NCBI RefSeq assembly: GCF_963678875.1
Contig: NZ_OY787456.1
Span: 186,001-250,000 of the forward strand
Length of the DNA: 64,000 bases
From: an uncultured Hyphomonas sp.
Lineage (GTDB): Bacteria; Pseudomonadota; Alphaproteobacteria; Caulobacterales; Hyphomonadaceae
Direction of reading: 5' to 3'
Below, piece by piece: positions 1-8,044 of this stretch. The notes beneath the pieces were generated by a model, which did not search any database, had not been told where the DNA came from, and saw nothing but the letters and a program-made list of their open reading frames with translations. The stretch's first letter is position 1. Every line of letters begins with the position of its first letter. Position numbers and translations under genes: made by a program.

Positions 1-87
1 ACCGAAATATCCGCCCTTGCCGGATTCGAGCAGGTCTTCCTTGGAGTAGGAGGATTGGGGCGTGTGATAATCGTGCGGTCCGGACAT
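1..87 (-). CDS. fabA: 3-hydroxyacyl-ACP dehydratase FabA, N-terminal fragment
   Basis: Only the first 29 codons lie in the window; the gene runs off the left edge. The start is ATG at 87-85 on the minus strand, preceded by a GAGGAA ribosome site. The peptide has the FabA N-terminal pattern: a short polar leader, then SSYSKEDLLESGKGGYF, matching the SSYxxEDLLxxGxGxLFG start known for alphaproteobacterial FabA. FabA dehydrates 3-hydroxydecanoyl-ACP and isomerises the trans-2 product to cis-3, seeding unsaturated fatty acids. The catalytic His and Asp would be outside the window, so the call rests on the N-terminus alone. Confidence 0.75.
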   Translation of the reverse strand, partial: MSGPHDYHTPQSSYSKEDLLESGKGGYFG

Positions 88-171
88 GCTTAGTGTTCCT
101 CAACGTCTGTAACCGGCCCTGAAGGCACCGGACCGCCCGGATTGTCAACTCATGAGGCGCGGTTTCAGGCT

Positions 172-675
172 CTACAGGCCCGTTTCGCCGGGGTCGGATC
201 CCCATAGCGACGGCTGGGGCGCATAGCCCCGGAAGTCCTGTGCCTGCACGCGGCACCAGCCTTTGGAACAGGCGCCCAGCTCGACCAGGACCCCGCGGCC
301 GAGGTCTGCCACAGGCTCTGCCGTCGGCAGCGGATCCTCGCGCAGCACGGTCGGCGTCTGGATATAGGCCTTGTGGCCTTCCTCCAGCATGCGGGCATGG
401 ACCCAGACTTCGGTGCCGGACGGGTCGCGCACGCGCCGCCAGTTCTGGCTTTCCTTGATCACCAGCAGGGGCAGGCCCTTGCGCTGGTATTCCCACAGGA
501 CCGGATGTTCCTTGGAAGGGCCGGCGCGGCCGTTGACCATGGCGAATTTCAGCGTTTCGAAGCGGGGGACAGGCTTGCCCGAGAATCGCGACACCCGCAC
601 CAGGTCCGGTGCCTGTGCCATGGCGGCGCCTCCGAGGAAGAACACGGCCGAAATCAGAAAGGGTGCCCACTTCAT
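172..675 (-). CDS. Exported SH3-domain protein
   Basis: A 167-residue protein. The frame stays open further upstream, but ATG at 675 fits best: GGAAG lies about nine bases before it and the product opens with a clean signal peptide (hydrophobic residues 5-18, cleavage near AMAQ-AP). Two SH3-like modules follow. The first covers residues about 40-100 and contains VNGRAGPS and a Trp-rich segment ending in VWVHARML. The second covers about 103-160 and ends near GYAPQPSLWG. This is the layout of the alphaproteobacterial family of secreted bacterial-SH3 proteins, thought to bind cell-wall or envelope partners. It is divergent from the dehydrogenase gene (139-bp gap) and upstream of fabA on the same strand. 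Its ligand is unknown. Confidence 0.8.
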   Translation of the reverse strand: MKWAPFLISAVFFLGGAAMAQAPDLVRVSRFSGKPVPRFETLKFAMVNGRAGPSKEHPVLWEYQRKGLPLLVIKESQNWRRVRDPSGTEVWVHARMLEEGHKAYIQTPTVLREDPLPTAEPVADLGRGVLVELGACSKGWCRVQAQDFRGYAPQPSLWGSDPGETGL

Positions 676-814
676 GTGCATCAGCTTCCAAAGCGAAATC
701 TGCGACAAGATTCCACGCTCTGGTGAATTACCCGTAAAATCTTCGGCATTGGCGTACTCGCAGGGCTTTGCTAAGGCCTCCGCAGAGACCACAGAAAAAA
801 TACAAAGGGTGCTC

Positions 815-1801
815 ATGCCGACCAGGAAGCTGAAGATCGTCGTCACCCGCAAACTCCCTGCTGCGGTAGAGTTGCGGATGAAGGAATTGTTCGACGCCCG
901 CCTCAATGAGGACGATCACCCTTTCACGCAGGAAGAACTGGCCGAGGCGATGCAGACCGCCGACGTGCTGGTGCCGACGGTGACCGACCATATCGACGGC
1001 CGCCTCCTGGCCCGCGCAGGCGAGCAGCTGCGCCTGATCGCCCAGTTTGGCGCCGGTGTGGACAATATCGACGTACAAAGCGCCATCCAGCGCGGCATCA
1101 CCGTCACCAACACGCCGGGCGTGCTGACCGACGACACGGCAGATGTCGCCATGGCGCTGATCCTGGCCGTGCCGCGCCGCCTGCATGAGGGCGCGCAGAT
1201 CATGGATGGCGGCGGCTTCGATGGCTGGACGCCGACCTGGATGCTGGGCCGCCGTCTGGCTGGCAAGCGCCTCGGCATCATCGGCATGGGCCGCATCGGC
1301 CAGGCCGTGGCCCGCCGGGCAAAATCCTTCGGCCTGCAGATCCACTACCATAACCGCAAGCCGGTCGGTGCGCGGATCGAGGAACAGCTGGAAGCGACTT
1401 ATTGGGACAGCCTCGACCAGATGCTGGCCCGGATGGACATCGTCTCCATCAACTGCCCGCACACGCCGGCGACGTTCCACCTGATGAATGCCCGCCGCAT
1501 CGAGCTGATGAAGCCGGACGCCTTCATCGTGAACACGGCCCGCGGCGAGGTGATTGACGAAGCCGCGCTCGCCCGCGCCATCAAGGCCGGGAAGCTGGCC
1601 GGGGCAGGGCTCGACGTGTTCGAACGCGAACCGGCGGTGAACGAGGAGCTGATCGGCCTGCCGAACGTGCTGCTGCTGCCGCACATGGGCTCGGCCACGA
1701 TCGAGGGCCGTACCGAGATGGGCGAGAAGGTCATCATCAACATCAAGACCTTCGCCGACGGCCACCGTCCGCCAGACCGCGTGATCCCTGCGATCCTCTG
1801 A
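815..1801 (+). CDS. D-2-hydroxyacid dehydrogenase (glyoxylate/hydroxypyruvate reductase type)
   Basis: A 328-residue NAD(P)-dependent enzyme reducing 2-oxoacids such as glyoxylate or hydroxypyruvate to D-2-hydroxyacids in the cytosol. ATG at 815 is chosen because AAAGGG lies just before it; the longer open frame upstream overlaps the divergent SH3 gene. The substrate domain includes QFGAGVDNID at about 78-87. The Rossmann motif GMGRIG is at 157-162. The catalytic triad is Arg243 (TARGEVID), Glu272 (EREP) and His290 (LPHMGSAT). Length and motifs match the GyaR/GhrB group, sometimes annotated D-glycerate dehydrogenase. The exact substrate cannot be read from sequence. Confidence 0.9.
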   Translation: MPTRKLKIVVTRKLPAAVELRMKELFDARLNEDDHPFTQEELAEAMQTADVLVPTVTDHIDGRLLARAGEQLRLIAQFGAGVDNIDVQSAIQRGITVTNTPGVLTDDTADVAMALILAVPRRLHEGAQIMDGGGFDGWTPTWMLGRRLAGKRLGIIGMGRIGQAVARRAKSFGLQIHYHNRKPVGARIEEQLEATYWDSLDQMLARMDIVSINCPHTPATFHLMNARRIELMKPDAFIVNTARGEVIDEAALARAIKAGKLAGAGLDVFEREPAVNEELIGLPNVLLLPHMGSATIEGRTEMGEKVIINIKTFADGHRPPDRVIPAIL

Positions 1802-1830
1802 GGACTGATTGGCCGTCTCCCGCGCCTATG

Positions 1831-1906
1831 CTTCGACTTCGCTCAGCATGAGCGCTCCGAACGTGCTGCAAGAACCGGACTCATCCTGAGCGAAGTCGAA
1901 GGATGA
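1831..1906. repeat. Dispersed hairpin repeat, copy 1
   Basis: A 76-bp intergenic element with 21-bp inverted arms at 1832-1852 and 1880-1900, complementary except at one position, around a 27-bp centre. The outer sequence is CTTCGACTTCGCTCAGCATG and the closing end is GAGCGAAGTCGAAGGATGA. A second copy lies at 58745-58821 and a decayed one at 33901-33960. It sits between convergent genes (the dehydrogenase and hpt), so it could also act as a bidirectional terminator. From memory, similar CTTCGACTTCGCTCA elements are common between genes in alphaproteobacterial genomes. Confidence 0.8.
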
Positions 1907-1917
1907 AGCGGTCCCGC

Positions 1918-2448
1918 TCAGTCCAGCGCGCCGATATAGGGCAGGCCGCGGTATTTGCCGGCGTCGTCCATGCCGTAGCCGACGAGGTAGCGGCCGGGGG
2001 AATCGAAGGCGCAGAAATCGACGCCTTTTTCGCCGCGCGGGGCCCACGGCTTTTGCGTCAGCGTGCAGGTGATGACTTCCTTCGCGCCTTTCGCCAGCAA
2101 GTGCTGCTTGGCGAAATCGAGCGTGCGGCCGGTATCGAAGACATCATCCAGCAGCAGCACGCCGCGATCTTTCACCTGCCGCGACAGGTCTGCCCGAACG
2201 ACCACCCGGCCGGAGCTTTCGCGCGCATCGCGATAGCTTTCCAGCCAGATCACATCCAGCATCGGGTGAACGCCGCGCCGGGCCAGCGCCTTCATCAGGT
2301 CTGACGTAAATGGCGTTGCGCCAATGAGGATGGAGACCACTGTCCAGTCGCCGGTCAGGCGCGGGGCCAGCCGGTCGGCCAGTTCATCGATCCGCGCCAT
2401 CAGCTGGTCTTCGGAAACGATGATTTCGATCTTCTGGTCGTCGCTCAT
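1918..2448 (-). CDS. hpt: Hypoxanthine phosphoribosyltransferase
   Basis: A 176-residue purine salvage enzyme that makes IMP or GMP from hypoxanthine or guanine and PRPP. The PRPP-binding signature LLLDDVFDTGRT is at residues 98-109, preceded by LESYR (69-73) in the flexible catalytic loop region and GATPFTSDL in the pyrophosphate loop. Length is typical of the short bacterial HPRT family. The start overlaps the stop of the upstream zinc-ribbon gene by four bases (ATGA), so the two are probably co-transcribed and translationally coupled. The 3' end abuts the hairpin repeat at 1831-1906. Confidence 0.92.
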   Translation of the reverse strand: MSDDQKIEIIVSEDQLMARIDELADRLAPRLTGDWTVVSILIGATPFTSDLMKALARRGVHPMLDVIWLESYRDARESSGRVVVRADLSRQVKDRGVLLLDDVFDTGRTLDFAKQHLLAKGAKEVITCTLTQKPWAPRGEKGVDFCAFDSPGRYLVGYGMDDAGKYRGLPYIGALD

Positions 2449-3176
2449 TCGGTCTCGTCTCCGGCGGCAGGTTCGGACTCTGCCGTGTCTTCAGACGGCT
2501 CCGGGGCCGCGGGCGCTAGCGCATCCGGCGGCGCGCTGGCCCGGTCCACCAGCGACAGCTCTATCTGGAAGCTTTCCATGGGCGCCTGTTCCAGCACCAC
2601 CTGGAAACGGCCATCCGATCCGGCAGACAGGCGGGCCGGGCTGATCGCGCCGTAACGCGTGGCGACCGTGCGGCCGCGCTCATCTTCCAGGTCCACTTTC
2701 ACAAGCGGCGTATCCACAGTGGAGCGCGCGACATTGATCGCCCGGCCCGAGACGGTGACGACCGGGACTGTGTCGTTGAACGTACGCGAGCGTTCGATGT
2801 CGGCGAACTCGATGCCGAACCGGTTCACCGTGAAGCCCGCCATCTTGTAGGCCCCTGCAGCGCGCGGGAACACTTTCACCACATCGTTGCGGAACATGAT
2901 GGCGGAGACGCCCAGCACGAAAAACAGGACGGCCGTACCGATCCAGGAGAGGAGGGCGGCGGTGCGGCTTTTGCGACGGCGCTGTTCGCGCACCCGTTCG
3001 CGATAGATTTCGTGGGCGGCGGCGGGGTTGGCCCGCGCCTGGTCCAGTTCCAGCCCCGGCGGGGCGACAAACCACGAATGCCCGCAGGCGGCGCACTTCA
3101 CAGTGCGGCCGCTTTCACCGATTGTTGAGTCATCGGCGAAATACTGTGTCTCACAATTTGGGCAGGTGAGGATCAT
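2445..3176 (-). CDS. MJ0042-type zinc-ribbon membrane protein
   Basis: A 243-residue protein. It opens with a zinc ribbon (Cys5, Cys8, Cys28, Cys31, spaced CPNC...CAAC) of the MJ0042 type. A basic stretch follows (EQRRRKSR, about 64-71), then one membrane helix (about 73-94) and a C-terminal domain resembling DUF3426 with a beta-rich pattern (TVPVVTVSGRAINV...). The last 30 residues are Ala/Pro/Glu-rich. The topology suggests a cytosolic zinc ribbon and a periplasmic domain. It is divergent from ftsE with 53 bp between them, an arrangement common in alphaproteobacteria, and coupled to hpt downstream. Its molecular function is not established. Confidence 0.85.
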   Translation of the reverse strand: MILTCPNCETQYFADDSTIGESGRTVKCAACGHSWFVAPPGLELDQARANPAAAHEIYRERVREQRRRKSRTAALLSWIGTAVLFFVLGVSAIMFRNDVVKVFPRAAGAYKMAGFTVNRFGIEFADIERSRTFNDTVPVVTVSGRAINVARSTVDTPLVKVDLEDERGRTVATRYGAISPARLSAGSDGRFQVVLEQAPMESFQIELSLVDRASAPPDALAPAAPEPSEDTAESEPAAGDETE

Positions 3177-3229
3177 GCCTTGGTCTTTCCCGCAATTCGC
3201 CTCAATAATCCAGCCATCCGAGCCAATCG

Positions 3230-3997
3230 ATGGAGCCGATGACCCTTTCGAGACTCGACCCTTTTGACGATATTGCTGTGCGTCTGGATAACGTGTCGTT
3301 ACGCTACGACACTTCGGATGACGTTCTTAGCGGTATTGATCTCAGCCTGAAACAGGGATCTTTCACATTCCTGACAGGTGCGTCCGGCGCTGGAAAATCC
3401 AGTCTTCTCAAGCTGTTGTACCTGGCGCTGAAGCCGACCTTCGGCGAAGTCTCACTGTTTGGCCGTCCGACCGGGCGCCTGGCGCGTGACCAGCTCTCGG
3501 CGCTGCGCCGCCGGGTGGGGGTCGTCTTCCAGGAGTTCCGCCTGCTGGAGCATCTCTCGGCCTATGAGAATGTCGCCCTGCCGCTGCGCGTCGTCGGCCG
3601 GAAAGATGCCGACTACCGCGCCGATGTAGAGGAGCTGCTCGCCTGGGTTGGCCTCGGCAAGCGCCTGCATGCCAAGCCGCCGACCCTGTCGGGCGGGGAA
3701 CAGCAGCGCGTCGCCATCGCCCGGGCAGTTGTTACCCAGCCGGACATCCTGATCGCGGACGAGCCGACCGGGAACGTCGACCCGGAAATGGGCTCGCGCC
3801 TGATGCGCCTCTTCCTGGAACTGAACAAGCGCCGGGGCACGACGGTGATCATCGCAACCCACGATCTCGGCCTCGTCCGGCAGGTCGAGGCGCCTGTCTA
3901 CCGGCTGAACAATGGCCTGCTGGTGCGGGATGTGGAGTTTGGGGAAGACAGCTCTGCCGGGCGGCGGCGGACAGATCCGGCAAAGGCGGCAGACTGA
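3230..3997 (+). CDS. ftsE: Cell-division ABC ATPase FtsE
   Basis: A 255-residue cytosolic ATPase that pairs with FtsX and controls septal peptidoglycan hydrolysis. Motifs in order: Walker A GASGAGKS at 50-57, Q-loop at QEFRLLEH (101-108), signature LSGGEQQR at 153-160, Walker B DILIADEP at 172-179, H-loop His211 (ATHD). The spacing and the Q-loop sequence fit FtsE rather than a LolD-type ATPase, and ftsX directly follows. A second ATG three codons in (3239) is an alternative start. The extended C-terminus after about residue 230 is polar and not part of the ATPase fold. The stop overlaps the ftsX start by one base. Confidence 0.93.
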   Translation: MEPMTLSRLDPFDDIAVRLDNVSLRYDTSDDVLSGIDLSLKQGSFTFLTGASGAGKSSLLKLLYLALKPTFGEVSLFGRPTGRLARDQLSALRRRVGVVFQEFRLLEHLSAYENVALPLRVVGRKDADYRADVEELLAWVGLGKRLHAKPPTLSGGEQQRVAIARAVVTQPDILIADEPTGNVDPEMGSRLMRLFLELNKRRGTTVIIATHDLGLVRQVEAPVYRLNNGLLVRDVEFGEDSSAGRRRTDPAKAAD

Positions 3998-4866
3998 TGG
4001 CGCGCGAAACACCCCTCCTGCCGGTTGAGGACGCCCGCGAAGCGGCGCTGTTCTTCGTGGTCGGCGCGCTTTGCTTCCTCGCGGCGCTGGCGGCCCTGTC
4101 GGCAAAGTCCACCTATGGCGCGGCCCGTGCCTGGACGGCGGAAGTCGAAGGCGAACTGACCATCACGCTTCAGGATGTCGACCGGCGCGCGGCGGAAGAT
4201 GCCCGCAAACTGATCGAGAAGACGGACGGGATCACCTCGGCCCACTTGCTGGCCAAGGAAGAGATCGACGAATTGCTGGAGCCGAATTTCGGCAATCGCG
4301 GCCTGCCGGACAGCCTGCCGCTGCCGCAGCTGATCGCCGTGACGGCAGAGCCCGGTGTGCCGGATATGGGGCCGACGCTGCAGGCCGTGCTGGCCACCGC
4401 AGGCTATGACAGTGCGGTCGACGAACATGCCGACTGGGCAGGCGATGTGCGCCGGGTGCTGGCGATTACGCGGCTCATCGCGCTGACGGCCGTTGCGTTG
4501 CTCGCCTCGACCGCGGTTGCGGTGATTGCCTTTGCCACGCATGCGGCGCTGCTGGCCCGCCGGGACATTGTCGATGTGCTGCACCTGTCGGGCGCGCGCG
4601 ACCGGTTTATCGCCAGCTTGTTCGAGCGGCGCTTCTGGGTATTGGGCCTCAGGGCCGGGGCGGTCGGGGCCTTGCTGGCGCTTGGCGCTGCGGCGGCCGC
4701 GATCTTTGCCGCCCGGGCCCATGGCGGGCATGCGGGCCTGCTGCCGGAACTCAGCCTGGACTATACCGATCTTGTCGTTCTGGTGATGACCCCGGTGATT
4801 GCCGGTCTCGCTGCCCGTTTGGCGGCGCGGGTGACGGTGATCCGAGCCCTCAAGAGCACGATGTGA
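3997..4866 (+). CDS. ftsX: Cell-division permease-like protein FtsX
   Basis: A 289-residue membrane partner of FtsE. Predicted topology is the FtsX pattern of four membrane helices: about residues 16-36, then a periplasmic domain (about 40-150), then helices at about 155-178, 208-235 and 250-272. The segment HLSGARDRFI (about 197-206) between helices 2 and 3 matches the cytosolic coupling region of the family. FtsEX transmits ATP hydrolysis across the inner membrane to activate amidase regulators at the septum. The start ATG shares one base with the ftsE TGA, and the YdcF start (GTG) overlaps its stop, so all three are translationally linked. Confidence 0.9.
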   Translation: MARETPLLPVEDAREAALFFVVGALCFLAALAALSAKSTYGAARAWTAEVEGELTITLQDVDRRAAEDARKLIEKTDGITSAHLLAKEEIDELLEPNFGNRGLPDSLPLPQLIAVTAEPGVPDMGPTLQAVLATAGYDSAVDEHADWAGDVRRVLAITRLIALTAVALLASTAVAVIAFATHAALLARRDIVDVLHLSGARDRFIASLFERRFWVLGLRAGAVGALLALGAAAAAIFAARAHGGHAGLLPELSLDYTDLVVLVMTPVIAGLAARLAARVTVIRALKSTM

Positions 4867-5453
4867 GCAAAGGCAGCCGCCCCCGGCGCCGGAAATCCCG
4901 TCTCGGCACGATGCTCGTCGTGTTCGTGCTGGGCCTCTTTACCATAGACTTCCTCCTGTTCGCCCAGCGCGCAGCGACCCTGAAACCGGACCCCGCCACG
5001 CAGGGCGACGCCATTGTCGCGCTGACCGGAGGATCGGGCCTGCGCATCGCCGAGGGCGTGAAGCTCGTCTCCGAAGGCCGGGGCGGGCATCTGCTGATCT
5101 CGGGCGTGCACCCGGACGTGACCATGGCAGACCTGATCGCGCTGGCGGGCGGCGATCCGGCGGTCTGGGACTGCTGCGTCACTATCGGCCATGCGGCGGA
5201 GACGACACTGGGCAATGCCGACGAAACCGCCGCCTGGGCCTACGAAAACGGTTATCGGGACCTGATCCTCGTCACGTCCGACTATCACATGGCGCGCAGC
5301 CTGCTGGTGCTGCAGGATGCCATGCCGGACATCACGCTGGAGCCGTGGCCCGTTCGCACGGTGATCGATCCGTCGCATCTGTTCACCGATTTCAGATCGC
5401 TAAAGGGGGTGTTTCTGGAATGGGCCAAGTGGCGGGTAACGACGCTGGAATGA
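4863..5453 (+). CDS. YdcF/SanA-like DUF218 membrane-anchored protein
   Basis: A 196-residue protein starting at GTG 4863, overlapping the ftsX stop in the GTGA arrangement. A basic N-terminus (SKGSRPRRRKSR) and one membrane helix (about 15-36) anchor a DUF218 domain. The family pattern is visible: DAIVALTGGSGLRIAEG near residues 50-66, GNADETAAWA near 122-131 and LVTSDYHMARS near 141-151. Related E. coli proteins (ElyC, SanA, YdcF) affect peptidoglycan or envelope integrity, but the reaction is not known. Its position after ftsEX and before plsC is recurrent in alphaproteobacteria and supports an envelope role. Confidence 0.82.
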   Translation: MSKGSRPRRRKSRLGTMLVVFVLGLFTIDFLLFAQRAATLKPDPATQGDAIVALTGGSGLRIAEGVKLVSEGRGGHLLISGVHPDVTMADLIALAGGDPAVWDCCVTIGHAAETTLGNADETAAWAYENGYRDLILVTSDYHMARSLLVLQDAMPDITLEPWPVRTVIDPSHLFTDFRSLKGVFLEWAKWRVTTLE

Positions 5454-5481
5454 TCGCGCGCGATTGGCTAAGCCAGCGGGC

Positions 5482-6228
5482 ATGAGAGTCTTCACCTCCC
5501 TCCTGTTCGTGGTCTGGCTGTACCTGTGGATGGCCATTCTCGGCATCCTGTTCCTGCCGGCGCTGGTCCTGCCGCGCTGGGCGACGATTTTCGGCATCCG
5601 TACCTATGCGCGGATGATCCGCCTCGGCCTGCGCCTGATCTGCGGCATCAGCACCGAAATCCGCGGGCGCGAGAACATGCCGGAAGGCCCGGTCCTCTAC
5701 GCCGGCAAGCACCAGTGCATGTATGATGTGTTCATTCCCTTCCTGGTGATGCGCGACCCCGCCATCATCATGAAGAAGGAACTGCTCTGGTATCCCTTCC
5801 TCGGCTGGTATGCGCTGAAGGCCGCGATGATCCCGATTGACCGGGCCGGCACGACGAAGACGCTGAAAGCCATGGTCGGCGAGGCGAAGAAACGCGCCGA
5901 CAATTACCGCCAGATCGTCATCTTCCCGGAAGGCACGCGCAAGGCGCCGGGCGCGCCGCCGGAATACCATGCCGCGGGCATCTCCGCGCTGGCCAAGGCG
6001 ATCGAGGCACCGATCGTGCCGGTGGCGACCAATGCCGGGCTTTGCTGGCCGGGCAGGGGCTTCCTGCGGCGGCCGGGCAAGGTCGTTTACGAGATCCTGC
6101 CGCCAATACCGGGTGGCCTGCCGCGCAAGGACATGATGGCAAGGCTGCAGGGCGAACTGGAACCGGCGACGGATGCGCTGGTGAAGGAAGGCCTTGCCGT
6201 TCAGGGCCGCGAACTGCCGGCCGCATAA
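5482..6228 (+). CDS. plsC: 1-acyl-sn-glycerol-3-phosphate acyltransferase
   Basis: A 248-residue membrane acyltransferase converting lysophosphatidic acid to phosphatidic acid. An N-terminal membrane segment covers about residues 4-30. The catalytic HX4D motif is His77-Asp82 (HQCMYD), and the acceptor motif FPEGTR is at 148-153. PIDRAG at about 118-123 gives the third PlsC block. I chose ATG 5482; a TTG at 5464 would add six residues but lacks a better ribosome site. It lies 28 bp after the YdcF gene and 14 bp before the DUF2125 gene, so it is part of the ftsE-led run. Confidence 0.9.
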   Translation: MRVFTSLLFVVWLYLWMAILGILFLPALVLPRWATIFGIRTYARMIRLGLRLICGISTEIRGRENMPEGPVLYAGKHQCMYDVFIPFLVMRDPAIIMKKELLWYPFLGWYALKAAMIPIDRAGTTKTLKAMVGEAKKRADNYRQIVIFPEGTRKAPGAPPEYHAAGISALAKAIEAPIVPVATNAGLCWPGRGFLRRPGKVVYEILPPIPGGLPRKDMMARLQGELEPATDALVKEGLAVQGRELPAA

Positions 6229-6242
6229 AGGATTTCCCGGAT

Positions 6243-7265
6243 ATGGCGTCTCCCTCCACATCGAAAAAGCGTTCGCGCCTCGGCCTGTTCCTGCCGTTCG
6301 TGCTGTTATTGCTCGCGGTCGGCGCGTGGTCTGCCTGGTGGCATGTGGCCAGCAGCCGGATCGATCAGGCCGTGGACGAATGGATCGCGCAGCAGGAAGC
6401 GAAGGGCGCCGGGTTCACCTATGCCAGCCGCCAGATGGGCGGATACCCGTTCCGCTTCGAGCTTGCGTTCGATCAGCCCGCCTATACCGGCCGGCCGGGG
6501 GAAGCCTCATGGGCGGGCGACCGGGCGGAGTTCGTCATGCAGGCCTGGAATTTGACGCACATGATCGGGCGGATGCCGGGCCATCATGTGATCACCGGCG
6601 CCGACGGCATCCGCAACAGTGTCGACTTTGACAACAAGGCTGCCTTCAGCCTGACCTGGAACAAGGCGGGGCTGAACCGGTTCGGCTTCCAGTCGGGTGA
6701 GGCGCAGGCGCTGGTGGCCGGGCAGGTCTACACGCTCAGCAATCTGTCGCTGAACCTGGCGCCGCGCCCCGAAAGCCCGGACGATCTGATGATCGCGGCG
6801 CAATGGGACAAGCTGGCCCTGGACGCTGCACCCGCCGCAGCGCCTTATCTGGGTACGGAACTGGGGCCGTCCCGCCTGATCGGGGAAGTGCGCGGCTTCT
6901 TCCCGGCCTATGAGGCTGCTGGCCGTGAAGTGGGCGGTGTCTGGCCAGCGCTGCTGGACGATGGCGGCGAGGTGGAAGTCGCTCAGTTGCTGCTGGACTG
7001 GGGGCCGCTGGACCTTGGCGCGCAGGCCAACCTGACGCTGGCGGACGGCCGCTCGAACGGGGCGTTCAAGGTCCGCATCGAGAATGCCGATGAGCTGAAG
7101 CAGGCCATGATCGACGCGGGCCGCTGGAGCCAGCAGGAACAGATCATCTTCGGCACGATCGCGCCTGCCTCCCGCGATGGCGGGTTCCTGACGTTGCCGG
7201 TGGTGGACGATACGGTGTTCGTCGGCCCTGTGCCGCTGGGCAAGCTGCCCGGCAGCCGGTCGTGA
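6243..7265 (+). CDS. DUF2125 family membrane-anchored protein
   Basis: A 340-residue protein starting at ATG 6243. A basic N-terminus is followed by one membrane helix (about 13-32). The rest is presumably periplasmic, with the DUF2125 pattern IDQAVDEWI followed by YPFRFELAF and a beta-rich body. The family is found mainly in alphaproteobacteria and has an AsmA-like flavour, but no function is established. The downstream glycosylase GTG start overlaps this stop codon. Co-occurrence with plsC, YdcF and ftsEX suggests an outer envelope or lipid-related role; that is inference. Confidence 0.8.
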   Translation: MASPSTSKKRSRLGLFLPFVLLLLAVGAWSAWWHVASSRIDQAVDEWIAQQEAKGAGFTYASRQMGGYPFRFELAFDQPAYTGRPGEASWAGDRAEFVMQAWNLTHMIGRMPGHHVITGADGIRNSVDFDNKAAFSLTWNKAGLNRFGFQSGEAQALVAGQVYTLSNLSLNLAPRPESPDDLMIAAQWDKLALDAAPAAAPYLGTELGPSRLIGEVRGFFPAYEAAGREVGGVWPALLDDGGEVEVAQLLLDWGPLDLGAQANLTLADGRSNGAFKVRIENADELKQAMIDAGRWSQQEQIIFGTIAPASRDGGFLTLPVVDDTVFVGPVPLGKLPGSRS

Positions 7266-7903
7266 CGGCGCCGTCGAGAGAGGCGGTCCAGTCGGCCTGC
7301 GAGGCCTTGTCCGATATCGATCCGGCGCTTGCCCGCGCCTATGGTGTCACCGGTGTGCCGGAGTGGCGGACGCATGCGCCGACCTATGCCCTGCTGGCGC
7401 GCACGGTGGTCTACCAGCTGGTCTCGACCCGCGCGGCCGATGCGATCTGGGGCAGGGTGGAGGCATTCCTGGGGGAGGTGACGCCGGAACGTGTGCTGGC
7501 CTGCGATCAGGAGGCGCTGCGGGCCTGCGGCCTTTCCCGACCCAAGCTTTCCCATATGAACACCATCGCCGCCGCCATCGCAGACGGGGCGCTGGACCTT
7601 GCCCGTCTTCAGGTGGCGGACGTTCACGCGGCGCGCGCCGAATTGCTGGCGGTGAAGGGGATTGGTCCGTGGACGGCGGACCTTTACCTGCTCTATGCGG
7701 CGGGGAAGATGGATGCCTTCCCGCATGGCGATGCCGCCCTGATGGAGGCGCACAGACGGCTCAGCGGCTATGAAGTGCGCATGGATAACAAGGCCTTTTC
7801 CGCGCATGCGGAGCGCTGGCGCCCGCACCGGGGCGTCGCGGCGCACCTGCTCTGGGGCTGGGTAAACGCGGAACGTGCGAAGGCAGGGATTCCGCCCGCC
7901 TGA
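7262..7903 (+). CDS. DNA-3-methyladenine glycosylase II (AlkA-like, HhH-GPD)
   Basis: A 213-residue base-excision repair enzyme that removes alkylated purines. The helix-hairpin-helix is at about 127-141 (LLAVKGIGPWTAD) and the catalytic Asp is Asp157 (AFPHGD), the GPD-loop position. It lacks the N-terminal domain of E. coli AlkA, so it matches the compact single-domain group. The start is GTG 7262, overlapping the DUF2125 stop. No alkylation-response regulator is nearby; co-transcription with envelope genes looks incidental. Confidence 0.88.
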   Translation: MTAPSREAVQSACEALSDIDPALARAYGVTGVPEWRTHAPTYALLARTVVYQLVSTRAADAIWGRVEAFLGEVTPERVLACDQEALRACGLSRPKLSHMNTIAAAIADGALDLARLQVADVHAARAELLAVKGIGPWTADLYLLYAAGKMDAFPHGDAALMEAHRRLSGYEVRMDNKAFSAHAERWRPHRGVAAHLLWGWVNAERAKAGIPPA

Positions 7904-7913
7904 CCGGAAAGCG

Positions 7914-7941
7914 TTGCAAAACGCGGTTCCTGTCATATTCT
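7914..7941 (+). promoter_or_regulatory. Candidate promoter for the HNH gene
   Basis: TTGCAA at 7914-7919 and TATTCT at 7936-7941 are separated by 16 bases, a fair match to a housekeeping sigma-70 promoter. They lie about 100 bp before the HNH start codon, in the only sizeable gap (141 bp) between the preceding chain and the HNH gene. A GGAGGGT ribosome site follows just before that start. This is a pattern match only. Confidence 0.35.
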
Positions 7942-8044
7942 CTTGATAAGAATCGCCTAGATGATTGGGCGAAACGAAGAGGAGCGTGCGCTTTCAGTCG
8001 GTTCAAACAACAGGTTTTCAGTTTCTACAGCATGGAGGGTCTCC

